From CAYZAW01 sp964476505 (GTDB taxonomy: Bacteria; Bacillota; Clostridia; Christensenellales; CAG-138), in the NCBI GenBank assembly GCA_964476505.1, contig CAYZAW010000024.1, positions 1 through 33,420 of the forward strand: a DNA stretch of 33,420 nt, given 5' to 3'. Made by a program: the position numbers and the translations under genes. Under the pieces are notes generated by a model, which saw only the letters and a list, made by a program, of their open reading frames with translations, was not told the origin of the DNA and made no database searches. Of the stretch, positions 25,101 through 31,055 are shown piece after piece (positions within the stretch are counted from its first letter, which is position 1; each line of letters starts with the position of its first letter).

Positions 25101-25448
25101 GGCGTATAACAGCAGTTCCGGGCGATAGGGCTTTGCAACAAACCCGTTTGCCCCCAACCGCAGTGCATGCTCGCGCTGCTCCTGCGCAGAAAGGCCTGCC
25201 AGCGCAATAATCGGAAGCTGCGAAAAGCGCGCGTCCTTACGTATCTGCTCCAGCGCCGCTTCCTCCTTTGCGCCGCCTTGCCCAATATCCAAAATAACTG
25301 CGGATATGATATTGGCGTACTCCGTTAAAATCGAGATCGCTTCCTCGCCATTGGCAGCGGTGAAAATATCGTATTCTTCTTGCAGCAGGTTCGACAATGC
25401 CGCCCGCTCCGCCGCGCTGCCGTTAACGATCAACAATGCTCCGTTCAT
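19185..25448 (-). CDS. Giant cyclic-di-GMP signalling protein (REC-GGDEF-EAL-PAS4-GAF-PAS5-GGDEF)
   Basis: This 2087-residue protein has no signal peptide or membrane helix. Domains read from the sequence are: receiver-like 1-120, with Asp54 and Lys106 present but the acidic pair replaced by Asn9-Gly10; degenerate GGDEF 135-290 (MADKF at 211-215); EAL 303-545. The EAL has the residues needed for phosphodiesterase activity: EAL 333-335, Asn391, Glu423, Asp453-Asp454, Lys474, Glu510, Gln530. PAS-like domains follow at about 575, 714, 840 and 971, a GAF domain at 1095-1255, and PAS-like domains at about 1280, 1402, 1527, 1655 and 1785. The C-terminal GGDEF (1922-2085) has an intact GGDEF at 2003-2007 and inhibitory site RHDD at 1994-1997. 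It should both make and break cyclic-di-GMP under control of cytoplasmic signals. GGGAGG precedes the ATG. PAS borders are approximate. Confidence 0.9.
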   Translation of the reverse strand: MNGALLIVNGSAAERAALSNLLQEEYDIFTAANGEEAISILTEYANIISAVILDIGQGGAKEEAALEQIRKDARFSQLPIIALAGLSAQEQREHALRLGANGFVAKPYRPELLLYAVRNAVELRQSAAEDRSIWNDRLTGLLNRDAFLAETERLIKAQTPGYYVLSCMDVENFKVVNDQYGTGKGDEVLREIAETISSLITVIDGIACRVMADKFAILYAAKWKDSRELLECYTKTIAPKCINRNVRIRVGRYMVNDLSLPVGAMLDRATLAEESIKDRFDTYIAEYNDSMRENLLHEQKIINEMVDALNQGEFEPWFQPQYNHVTGAIIGAEALVRWRRNGKLVPPYSFIPIFERNGFIYKLDQFMWRRVCIELRRWLDEGLSPLPISVNISRYDIYQKDFFSVICGLVKEYRLPVDLLRLEVTESAFAESSKMIVHTVNQLIHYGFTVEIDDFGSGYSSLNTLKDVPASILKLGMKFFENTENSQRSGNIIESVVRMARWLGMAVIAEGVEDRAQAEYLRSIGCFYIQGYYYAKPMPLTEYEALWKASEKEPHLSRLKTVDTWDNSAFWDPKSMETLIFNSYVGGACIFEYHGGKTELLRVNPQYARELGQLIPDNAMLSDQSAVQYLDDENRDILFGNIKNAIKTRHESSCELKLSDGGSPAHVEYVRTTLRVIARTGERFLFYCVVLNMTKQRVAEEKRRSAEKKETESAQQLQVIMGNINGGVSAILVDDNGKSRMVFNNEKYFELYGYTQEQAIAEQLDVMTLILPEDLPRVLESIKQLKRDRMPAIIDYRCKRRDGDLAYLRANASLMQIEGYGNDVITSVVTDISEQKRLSDQLRAVVDNINGGVMVTRLAEGKPEFIIVNNRFYEILGYTKEQYEKECTDKFMQLHPEDRERATRQFIESARSDKQFSMEYRIIRRDGEVRYIQSNISVMRLFGVEGPVQIAVANDVTELRMAENREKEAAEKLSTVLNHVGSGITAVVMREAGLEILFANNKYFEILGYTRAEYRERTASDWLAVIHPEDRESVRERIRQVNRTQGDISLEYRALRGDGTVIWIKNVITVTNLTGIDAPVQVSVFSDITAEKESDAQLRFLNDSAHDILARQDSEQAIRDTLHKLILYFAGDRAYVVETDDQNAVTNNTYEICAEGVSSEKENLQQVPFADTALWLETLNRNESIVIEQVEKMEDGQAVKRMLLAQNIHSIVVAPLWRNGKLIGFVGVDNPRQAMNQLERLMALGDYIAILLTRRDLNNKIMHDYAVMETLLEEQKRSKEQQKQILDNLPCGTALYEYRNGKLSVVHINKQYWQLVERAPVDYSRESVFDAICPEDRQMVHQEIEAAIRQKRNAMCDVRILCGNGEYKPFHIVANILPEEQEAYSCYVFYMPISNKAMSVQEMLPIALSTMMSSSDDLSFVKDKDLCYLCCSRSVAEALGLDNEREIIGKTDYDLFEPARADRFREADRSVLETGNALVNTTEVIRHKDGTAHYIKTSKYPLLDADGTVIGLYGNSRDITKARETEFQLKLLTDSIPGGIASFEVRDGRLRPLYFNEGFFSFSGYTREEYRRMIENDPYALVLQEDQQKLRAAVDIFIANEGQTALEECIYRSKTKSGGIRWFSMKGSAMDISGGRLVLSVVQYDVTEQQEAQEKLRVSEEENRLAIAHSGNIITKFNVRERTLSLPATLNPIFALPPVLHHMPEEQIALGRVSPETAAAYTELFESIVRGSASGTTTFQQHSTKGWRWLEAQYTTVFSNNGRPVSAVITFVDVTKQLETEVVYNKWQQSLDERPHDSYTLFRCNLSKKASFDSWEGSLLQVRFDPEKATFEERTQEYVEQCVFEEDRAVYKAFMNADALLANYDRGHRSDTLEYREQMPDGSVRWLRLSVDLVEYPSSKDIEVFLMYENIDAHKKAELLTLERAETDPLTGVLNRAAFIEQVDRMLQTAKPNETHALFMLDVDDFKHINDALGHGAGDQVLRETTGIIGGMLRHDDLIGRLGGDEFFVFLKGLSMEAAAAKAREMAKRLKLSVKEQASFSCSIGVAMFPQHGTSFDTLYQHADDALYEEKKSGKGGFRVYQELPQE

Positions 25449-25522
25449 GTATTCCTCCCGTTATATCCATTCTGCAAGGGCGCGAACAGTCCGCTACCCT
25501 TATGCATATTTATCCTGTTTGT

Positions 25523-25550
25523 ATTATAAACGCATTCCGGGCTGTGAAAA
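25523..25550 (-). promoter_or_regulatory. Promoter of the giant signalling gene
   Basis: On the minus strand TTTTCA (25545-25550) and a perfect TATAAT (25523-25528) are 16 bp apart, inside the 142-bp gap after the AraC-family gene. Confidence 0.55.
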
Positions 25551-25590
25551 TGAATACCTGTAATTTTTTGCATGCTCCGGACATATGCGT

Positions 25591-26346
25591 TTATCGCTCT
25601 TGCGTTAGGCTGATTCGAAAATGTCGCCGCCGGTACTCCCGGGGTGTCATCCCAACCTCCCGCTTGAACAGGCGAATAAAGTAGCTTTGACTGCCAAACC
25701 CTAAAAACGCAGCGATCTGCACGCAGGTATAGTCGGAAAACTTCAGCATGTTTTGCGCCGCCTCCAACCGCCGCCTAAGGATGTATTCCGTTAGCGTTAC
25801 GCCCATTTCCTTATGGAACAGCGCGGAAAGATACTGCGGATTGATGCCGATGTGCGCCGCTAGATCCGGCAGGCGGATGGCCTCATGCAGGTGCAGGTCT
25901 ATCTCGTCTAAGCAAAGGGTCACGGGCTTGGAGCGGGCGGCGTTCTTTTTGATTTGCGCCATGCGCTCGGTAAAATAGCGGAACATTTCCGTATGCAGTG
26001 CGTTCAATTCCGCAATCGTGCCACAGCGATCCGCCCGGTTGATGAACAGGTCGCTGTTGTTATATGCCGTTTCGGAATCCATACCGCCCTCTATGGCAAA
26101 CCGTGTGACCAGCGTGGCGGATGCAACGAACGTGTATTTTACGTTGCGAAGCGGGTCCTCCGAAATGCGCCCGTTCAGGTCTGACGAAAACCTTTGCGCC
26201 TCCTGTGCAACGCCTGCAAAGTCTCCCGCCCGCATCAGCTCGTACATGTGCATTTCTTCCTCGTAACGGTGATGCCGCCGTTGGTTTTCCCGGTTGATAA
26301 ACGCCATGTGCGTTAGCGCACGTTCGTGATTTTGATACTGTTCCAT
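25591..26346 (-). CDS. AraC-family transcriptional regulator
   Basis: This 251-residue protein has a C-terminal AraC double helix-turn-helix (about 145-245): LPDLAAHIGINPQYLSALFH followed by KEMGVTLTEYI, and VQIAAFLGFGSQSYFIRLFK followed by REVGMTPREYRRRH. The N-terminal 140 residues are mostly helical and charged, with no cupin or receiver signature; a similar layout is seen in many clostridial AraC regulators with unknown effectors. AGGAAG is 6 bases before the ATG. It is divergent from the aldo/keto reductase gene, its most likely target, and lies upstream of the cyclic-di-GMP gene on the same strand, though that gene has its own promoter. Confidence 0.85.
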   Translation of the reverse strand: MEQYQNHERALTHMAFINRENQRRHHRYEEEMHMYELMRAGDFAGVAQEAQRFSSDLNGRISEDPLRNVKYTFVASATLVTRFAIEGGMDSETAYNNSDLFINRADRCGTIAELNALHTEMFRYFTERMAQIKKNAARSKPVTLCLDEIDLHLHEAIRLPDLAAHIGINPQYLSALFHKEMGVTLTEYILRRRLEAAQNMLKFSDYTCVQIAAFLGFGSQSYFIRLFKREVGMTPREYRRRHFRISLTQER

Positions 26347-26396
26347 ACCGCACTTCCTGTTATTGATATCAATATTGTACTATTATTCAAAAAATA

Positions 26397-26424
26397 TTGC
26401 TATATGTACCGTTTCTTGTATGCT
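26397..26424 (+). promoter_or_regulatory. Putative promoter of the aldo/keto reductase gene
   Basis: TTGCTA (26397-26402) and TATGCT (26419-26424) are 16 bp apart. The leader of about 90 bases holds an imperfect dyad ACCG-N5-CGGT (26476-26488) that could bind the divergent AraC-type regulator. Confidence 0.4.
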
Positions 26425-26522
26425 ATGCTTATTTCTGTACAAAACCGCGTGGCGCGATATACCGTATGGCAACGCACCGTACTGCGGTACACATTTTATT
26501 GAAGCAATGAAGGAGGCTCCGT

Positions 26523-27644
26523 ATGCCAATCGAAGTTAACAAAATGCCTAAGCTTGGGTTTGGCCTGATGCGCCTGCCGGAAACGGACGGGCATGTTGAT
26601 ATTCCCAAGGTATGCGACATGGTGGACGCTTACATGCGGGCTGGGTTCAATTATTTTGACACCGCCTATGTATATCACGGCGGAACATCGGAAACCGTCG
26701 TTCGCGAAGCGCTGGTGAACCGGTATCCCCGGGAGTCCTTCTACCTTGCCACCAAAATGCCCGGCTGGGAGGTAAAATGCGAAGAAGACTTAGACCGGAT
26801 CTTCCAAGATCAGCTGGATCGCACGGGCGCGGGATATTTCGATTATTACCTGCTGCACAGCATCGAAAACGGCAGCAATTACGATGTGCATGAAACGTTC
26901 AACAGCTTTCAGTGGGCTGCACAGAAAAAGGCGGAAGGATTGATCAAGCACTTCGGCTTTTCCTTCCACGGCACCCCGGAGCTGTTGGAACAGGTGTTGG
27001 ATCTGCACCCGGAAACGGAGTTCGTACAAATTCAGCTCAATTATGCGGACTGGGATAACCCCGTTGTGTATTCCGGCAGGCTGTATGAGATATTGCGCGA
27101 CAGGCACCTCCCCATTATTGTGATGGAGCCCGTAAAGGGCGGTATCCTCGCCAATTTGCAGCCGGAGCTAAACGCGATATTGACTGACATCCATCCGGAA
27201 GCCTCCGCCGCCTCTTGGGCGCTGCGCTTTGTGGGAAGTTTGGATGGCATTATGACCATCTTAAGCGGCATGTCTACCATGGAGCAGATGCAGGAGAACC
27301 TTCGCATCTTCACGGATTTCAAGCCGCTGGACGCGAAGGAGCGGCAGGCTATCCACGCGGTGGTCACAAAAATGCTGGATATGCCGCTGATTCAATGCAC
27401 CTCCTGCCGGTATTGCTGCGATGGCTGCCCGGCCGGAATCCGCATCCCGGAGGTGTTCCGTGCAATGAATACCGCGCGCCTGTATCCCGGGGACGGCCGC
27501 CCGCAGATGTTCTACGGCAATCTGCTGAGTTATTCCGCCAAGGCCGGCGACTGCATCGCCTGCGGGCAGTGCGAAAGCGTATGCCCCCAGCATTTACCCA
27601 TCATTGAGCTGATAAAGGAAGCCTCCGAAAAGTTTGACCGTTAA
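26523..27644 (+). CDS. Aldo/keto reductase with C-terminal two-cluster ferredoxin domain
   Basis: This 373-residue cytoplasmic oxidoreductase has an N-terminal TIM-barrel aldo/keto reductase domain (about 8-270) with the catalytic tetrad Asp46, Tyr51, Lys78 and His112 (FDTAYVYHGG, ATKMPG, YYLLHSI). The C-terminal tail carries two 4Fe-4S motifs: Cys292, 295, 298, 302 (CTSCRYCCDGCP) and Cys344, 347, 350, 354 (CIACGQCESVCP). Such iron-sulfur aldo/keto reductases are frequent in anaerobes and are usually annotated only by family; substrate is unknown. The ATG follows AAGGAGG at 26509-26515. It is a single-gene unit ended by a strong terminator and divergent from an AraC regulator. Confidence 0.92.
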   Translation: MPIEVNKMPKLGFGLMRLPETDGHVDIPKVCDMVDAYMRAGFNYFDTAYVYHGGTSETVVREALVNRYPRESFYLATKMPGWEVKCEEDLDRIFQDQLDRTGAGYFDYYLLHSIENGSNYDVHETFNSFQWAAQKKAEGLIKHFGFSFHGTPELLEQVLDLHPETEFVQIQLNYADWDNPVVYSGRLYEILRDRHLPIIVMEPVKGGILANLQPELNAILTDIHPEASAASWALRFVGSLDGIMTILSGMSTMEQMQENLRIFTDFKPLDAKERQAIHAVVTKMLDMPLIQCTSCRYCCDGCPAGIRIPEVFRAMNTARLYPGDGRPQMFYGNLLSYSAKAGDCIACGQCESVCPQHLPIIELIKEASEKFDR

Positions 27645-27656
27645 ACCTGCGTTATT

Positions 27657-27699
27657 CACAGCACCGCCCCGGAAGCATATGTGTTCCGGGGCTGTTTTT
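27657..27699 (+). terminator. Terminator after the aldo/keto reductase gene
   Basis: The stem GCCCCGGAA/TTCCGGGGC (27666-27692) is followed by TGTTTTTG. Confidence 0.85.
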
Positions 27700-27758
27700 G
27701 TGTGGGCATTGAGATGTTAACAATTTTAAAATACAGCCGCGTTCCCTGGAACTGTTTG

Positions 27759-27787
27759 TTGCGCATCTTCGTTCGGTGTACTATAAT
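27759..27787 (+). promoter_or_regulatory. Promoter of the NlpC/P60-like gene with dyad over the -10
   Basis: A perfect TATAAT (27782-27787) lies 17 bp after a weak TTGCGC. The -10 is exactly enclosed by TGTAC/GTACA (27777-27792), a possible operator blocking polymerase access. Confidence 0.5.
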
Positions 27788-27852
27788 GTACATACCTGTA
27801 AAATTTGACGAAGCATGACGCAATATGTCGAAACAGGAAAGGGGATTTCCAT

Positions 27853-29001
27853 ATGATAGTTTCTCTGCCCGGTAAAAAGCAACGTATTCTTTTGGCAGTT
27901 TTGGGGGCTGCCCTGTTCTTACTGCTGCTTGCGATTCCGCAGCCCGCAAACGCAGCATCCAACCGCATGAGCAGCTTTGAGCGCCGCATTGTAGAAACCG
28001 GCTTTCAGCTTCTGCCGGAAAAGCATCCTTTTGTGCAAGCCTATGAGGATACCTACGGCGTAGATATCAATAACTTTAAAACCACGGTAAACGGCGTTGA
28101 AGTATCCGGCGTGCCCTTTGAGTTTGGCGGGCGCGGCAACTTCACCGGATTTTCGGATAAATGGTGGCAGCCCACCGGAGCCTCTCAGTACCCGCTGCAC
28201 GGACTGGACTGCACGGAATTTGTAGTGTGGATCTACCACCAGCTGGGCTATTCCATCAACGACAGCTCCGCCGGGCTGTTCCTGTCCGGCGTAGAGGGCG
28301 TTCCCCGCAAGCTGCCGGGCGTACGGCAGCACTTGGTCATTCCCGGCTTTGAGGACGCCATGATAGGCGATATTTGTTATAATTCCTCCAATTACCGCTA
28401 TTCCAGCGGCCATGGCAGCCATACGCAGATGTTCCTTGGCACGGCGAATAAGCTGGGTATTACGGATGCGCTGCAAAATTACTATCCCGGTTTTCCCGGG
28501 GACGCATACCTTGTGCTGGAATGCGGTTTTTCCGACGGCGGCTTTTATTACGACGCTATGAAAAAAATGGGCATATCCGGCGCGAGAACCAGCATGGCGG
28601 GCGTTGGGGTGCAATTTTTCACCACCGTTAAAAACGGCGGTAAGGTGCTGTATCAAAGCCCTGCGGATGAATACGTTTACTGGAACGGCTTCCATTACAT
28701 CGTAGCCACGCGCTTACAGATCAGCAACCGCTACCTGCAATATAAGCCCAGCGAAACGGTGGAGTTCCCCATGAACATCTCTCGCCCAATCCACCGCCCG
28801 GACGTGACCTATCAAACCGAGGAAGAAATCAATGCCACGCCTGCGCCCTCCGCTACGCCGGAAGCATCTCCTGCGGCTACGGCAACACCCACCCCTACAC
28901 CCAAGCCCACGCCTACAGCTAAACCAACGCCTTCACCCAAGCCTACGCCTACACCCAAACCTACACCTACGCAAAAGCCCACGCCCACGCCTGCGGCATA
29001 A
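27853..29001 (+). CDS. Secreted NlpC/P60-like cysteine hydrolase with Pro/Thr-rich tail
   Basis: This 382-residue protein has a signal peptide (hydrophobic 11-28, cleavage probably after PANA at 34). The central domain (about 80-310) resembles NlpC/P60-type peptidoglycan endopeptidases: Cys120 in LHGLDCTEFVVWIYHQLGY, then IGDICYNSS and His190 in GHGSHTQMFLG, giving the expected Cys/His order. The domain is divergent, so the enzymatic call is moderate. From about residue 338 the protein is almost only Pro, Thr, Ala and Lys (PTPKPTPT repeats), typical of a wall-spanning tether, but no LPXTG motif follows. ATG 27853 is chosen for AAAGGGG 8 bases upstream and for the signal peptide. It is followed by a terminator and a second wall-hydrolase gene. 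Confidence 0.75.
   Translation: MIVSLPGKKQRILLAVLGAALFLLLLAIPQPANAASNRMSSFERRIVETGFQLLPEKHPFVQAYEDTYGVDINNFKTTVNGVEVSGVPFEFGGRGNFTGFSDKWWQPTGASQYPLHGLDCTEFVVWIYHQLGYSINDSSAGLFLSGVEGVPRKLPGVRQHLVIPGFEDAMIGDICYNSSNYRYSSGHGSHTQMFLGTANKLGITDALQNYYPGFPGDAYLVLECGFSDGGFYYDAMKKMGISGARTSMAGVGVQFFTTVKNGGKVLYQSPADEYVYWNGFHYIVATRLQISNRYLQYKPSETVEFPMNISRPIHRPDVTYQTEEEINATPAPSATPEASPAATATPTPTPKPTPTAKPTPSPKPTPTPKPTPTQKPTPTPAA
28885..28995 (+). repeat. Low-complexity repeat encoding the PTPK tail
   Basis: A degenerate repeat of Pro, Thr and Lys codons (CCTACACCCAAG-like units of about 12 bp) encodes the C-terminal tether of the NlpC/P60-like protein. Copy number could vary between strains. Confidence 0.7.
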
Positions 29002-29021
29002 CGAGCCTTTTACGGTATTCA

Positions 29022-29047
29022 CCCCGTCACCATGTGGCGGGGTTTTT
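29022..29047 (+). terminator. Terminator after the NlpC/P60-like gene
   Basis: The perfect 9-bp stem CCCCGTCAC/GTGGCGGGG with loop CAT (one G-T pair) is followed by TTTTTG. Its stem sequence recurs in the hairpin at 29985-30012. Confidence 0.88.
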
Positions 29048-29178
29048 GATTGGCGCGCACGCTTGGCATAAGCCGTACATATCCTGCTAACAGAGAGAAT
29101 GGGCAGGCTTGCGCCATAACCGCGGTACGGCAGAGGCGTCCGCATGCTTACGCCCGGCTATCACGCAAAGGAGCGCAT

Positions 29179-29979
29179 ATGGAAGATTTGGAGTATGTGA
29201 TCGACACCGGCCTGACATGGCCTTTATCAAGAAGCCGCCGTAAGCAGACCGACCATATTCAAATTCATCATACAGTCGGCAATTACGGCACGCCATCCAA
29301 ATGGGCTGCGCTGCATAAAAAGCATATCGAGGAAAAGGGAAACAGGGGGGTGCCGTACAGCTATCTGGTAACGGCGGACGGCGAGATCTATTTAGGCCGT
29401 GGGCATCCGTATGCGCACGGCGCGGTGACCGCAAGCAAAACACTAAATGAAAGCGGCGTGTCCGCCAACGACCGCAGCATTGCCATTGCCATCAACGGCG
29501 ACATGCAAAGCCCCGACCGGCCAACGTCCGCACAGATGGTCAGCCTGGAACGGCTGGTAAAAGACCTGCTGCAAATGTACAGCCTTACCCCCGCACAAGT
29601 ACTGGGGCATAATGAGGTCATTGTGTACCGTGACAAAAAACGCGTAGGCACATACGCTACGCTTTGTCCCTGCCTGGATATGGCAGCTTTTCGCGCAAAG
29701 CTGCAAAATCAAAAGCCCGCGCCCGTTCCAAAACCCGACCCGGAGCCGGAGCCGGAGGAGGCGGAATCCCCATACCCCTGCCTATGCCAATACGGCGGGG
29801 ATACCTTTGTGAACCTGCGTTTAGGCCCGGGCACGGATCATAAAAAGATCGGCGTTTTTGCAAAAGGCCAAACTGCTATTTTGTTGGACAAAAGCAACAA
29901 CTGGGCAGAAATCGTTACCCATGAAACCATCCCCATACAGCGGGGCTGGTGCGGCGCAAAATACGTTTTGGAGCTGTAA
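29179..29979 (+). CDS. N-acetylmuramoyl-L-alanine amidase (amidase_2) with SH3-like domain
   Basis: This 266-residue protein has an N-terminal amidase_2/PGRP domain (about 20-172), predicted to cut the bond between muramic acid and L-alanine. Zinc-ligand candidates are visible: His30 or His31 in QIHHTVG, His144 in LGHNEV, and a Cys in TLCPC (163/165). The core has VPYSYLVTADGEIYLGRG. A Pro/Glu linker (179-198) leads to a bacterial SH3-like domain (about 205-266; FVNLRLGPGTDHKKIGVFAKG). ATG 29179 is supported by AAGGAG 5 bases upstream; no signal peptide is present with this or any upstream start. That is common in phage endolysins and autolysins released by other routes. No other phage genes are nearby. 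Confidence 0.88.
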   Translation: MEDLEYVIDTGLTWPLSRSRRKQTDHIQIHHTVGNYGTPSKWAALHKKHIEEKGNRGVPYSYLVTADGEIYLGRGHPYAHGAVTASKTLNESGVSANDRSIAIAINGDMQSPDRPTSAQMVSLERLVKDLLQMYSLTPAQVLGHNEVIVYRDKKRVGTYATLCPCLDMAAFRAKLQNQKPAPVPKPDPEPEPEEAESPYPCLCQYGGDTFVNLRLGPGTDHKKIGVFAKGQTAILLDKSNNWAEIVTHETIPIQRGWCGAKYVLEL

Positions 29980-29980
29980 C

Positions 29981-30012
29981 AAAAAAGCCCCGTCACAAGC
30001 GTGGCGGAGCTT
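29981..30012 (-). terminator. Terminator of the V-ATPase operon end, possibly bidirectional
   Basis: The stem AAGC-CCCGTCAC / GTGGCGG-AGCTT is interrupted by one mismatch. On the minus strand it runs into six T. It ends the transcript of the 30031-30393 gene and may also weakly terminate the amidase gene. Confidence 0.75.
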
Positions 30013-30030
30013 ACGGCTATTTGTTTTTCG

Positions 30031-30393
30031 TTATTGCTTTACGCAGGCAATGAAGGCAAAGGCCACGATCGCGTTAAACAGATTGCTCCAAGATACGCCT
30101 CTGCCCATGAACAGGTTAAACAGCAAGGCGACCAAGGCGAGCCCAATAATAACGAAGCCTAGCTTTTTCCAGATTTCGGGCTTTTTTTGCGTTAGCCCCA
30201 AAATGCCTCCGGTAATCATTGCAGCGCCTAACAGCAGCATTACCACATACAGCGCAACCTCCGTAACGCCTCCCGCGCCTGCAAAGCCGGTAAACAGTAT
30301 GGGCAGCACCATTATGAGGTTGAACGCCCCAAACAGGAGCGTGAGGATCGACGCCAGCTTGCGTATCATGGGATCGCTTTTTGTGTTTGCCAT
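30031..30393 (-). CDS. Small four-helix membrane protein of unknown function
   Basis: I do not recognise this 120-residue protein. It has four predicted membrane helices (about 11-35, 45-67, 77-97, 103-119), a short positively charged N-terminus and a KKPEIWKK loop between helices 2 and 3. It begins 23 bp after the V-ATPase D-subunit stop on the same strand and is followed by a terminator, so it is probably the last gene of that operon. The ribosome site is weak (AAGGAA about 13 bases before ATG), suggesting low or coupled translation. Confidence 0.7.
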   Translation of the reverse strand: MANTKSDPMIRKLASILTLLFGAFNLIMVLPILFTGFAGAGGVTEVALYVVMLLLGAAMITGGILGLTQKKPEIWKKLGFVIIGLALVALLFNLFMGRGVSWSNLFNAIVAFAFIACVKQ

Positions 30394-30416
30394 TTTCTTT
30401 GTATTGTTTCCTTCCC

Positions 30417-31052
30417 CTATTGTTGCTGCGCCAACATGTCCTTCGTTTTCATCAGCCGGGTCAGGTTGCCGCGCTCGTTTTCATCCAACTTCATTTTAAT
30501 CTGTCGAATGGCTTCTGTAAACTGCGGAATCATAACATATTCCAGCGCGTTCACGCGGCGGCGTGTTTTTTCGATCTCGTCCGCCAACCGGTTGCAGGTT
30601 TTTTCTACCTCCGCCAGCTCCAACAATAGCGGCAAAAGCTCGGAAAGCGCTTGCACCGCGCCGTCTAATTCCGCAGACGTGGTGGCAAAGCCATAGGGGT
30701 AGGAAAACGCACTCATGCTCTCAGCATCGATTTCCAGCTTTGGCACGGCAATGGACAGTACGTGCCCCGTAGAAACATGCACCTTTGCCGACCGGGCGGG
30801 ATACATCAGCGCTTCTTCAATGGCCTCGGCACCCATGGACGCTCTGGCCAGCACAAAGCCCTGCATGGCGGAGGCCAAGCGGCGCTCCACCTCCTCCCGC
30901 AGTTCTTTGTTGCGGCGGATGAAAAGGATAAAGCGGCGCACCATTTCGTCGCGCTTGTCCTTCATCATTTTATGGCCGCGTACAGCCACCACCCTGCGTT
31001 TTTTCAGGTTGGAAAGCTCCATGCGCGTTGGTTTATACTGTAATGCCGCCAC
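30417..31052 (-). CDS. ntpD: V-type ATP synthase subunit D
   Basis: This 211-residue subunit forms the central rotor shaft of the V1/A1 motor. It has the family's two long coiled-coil arms: the N-terminal part with PTRMELSNLKKRR and GHKMMKDKRDEMVRRF, and the C-terminal part with TCNRLADEIEKTRRRVNALE and YVMIPQ. Length is normal. The start is taken as GTG 31052 because AGGAGGG is 7 bases upstream; the first ATG would begin 10 residues later. It follows the B-subunit gene after 3 bp. Confidence 0.93.
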   Translation of the reverse strand: MAALQYKPTRMELSNLKKRRVVAVRGHKMMKDKRDEMVRRFILFIRRNKELREEVERRLASAMQGFVLARASMGAEAIEEALMYPARSAKVHVSTGHVLSIAVPKLEIDAESMSAFSYPYGFATTSAELDGAVQALSELLPLLLELAEVEKTCNRLADEIEKTRRRVNALEYVMIPQFTEAIRQIKMKLDENERGNLTRLMKTKDMLAQQQ

Positions 31053-31055
31053 TTG

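Noticed and set aside
28885..28995. Tandem repeats as an intergenic satellite
   Set aside because: They are in frame and encode the PTPK tail typical of wall-spanning proteins.
29179..29979. Amidase as part of a prophage lysis cassette
   Set aside because: No holin, tail or other phage gene lies in the neighbourhood; the flanking genes are ordinary chromosomal ones.
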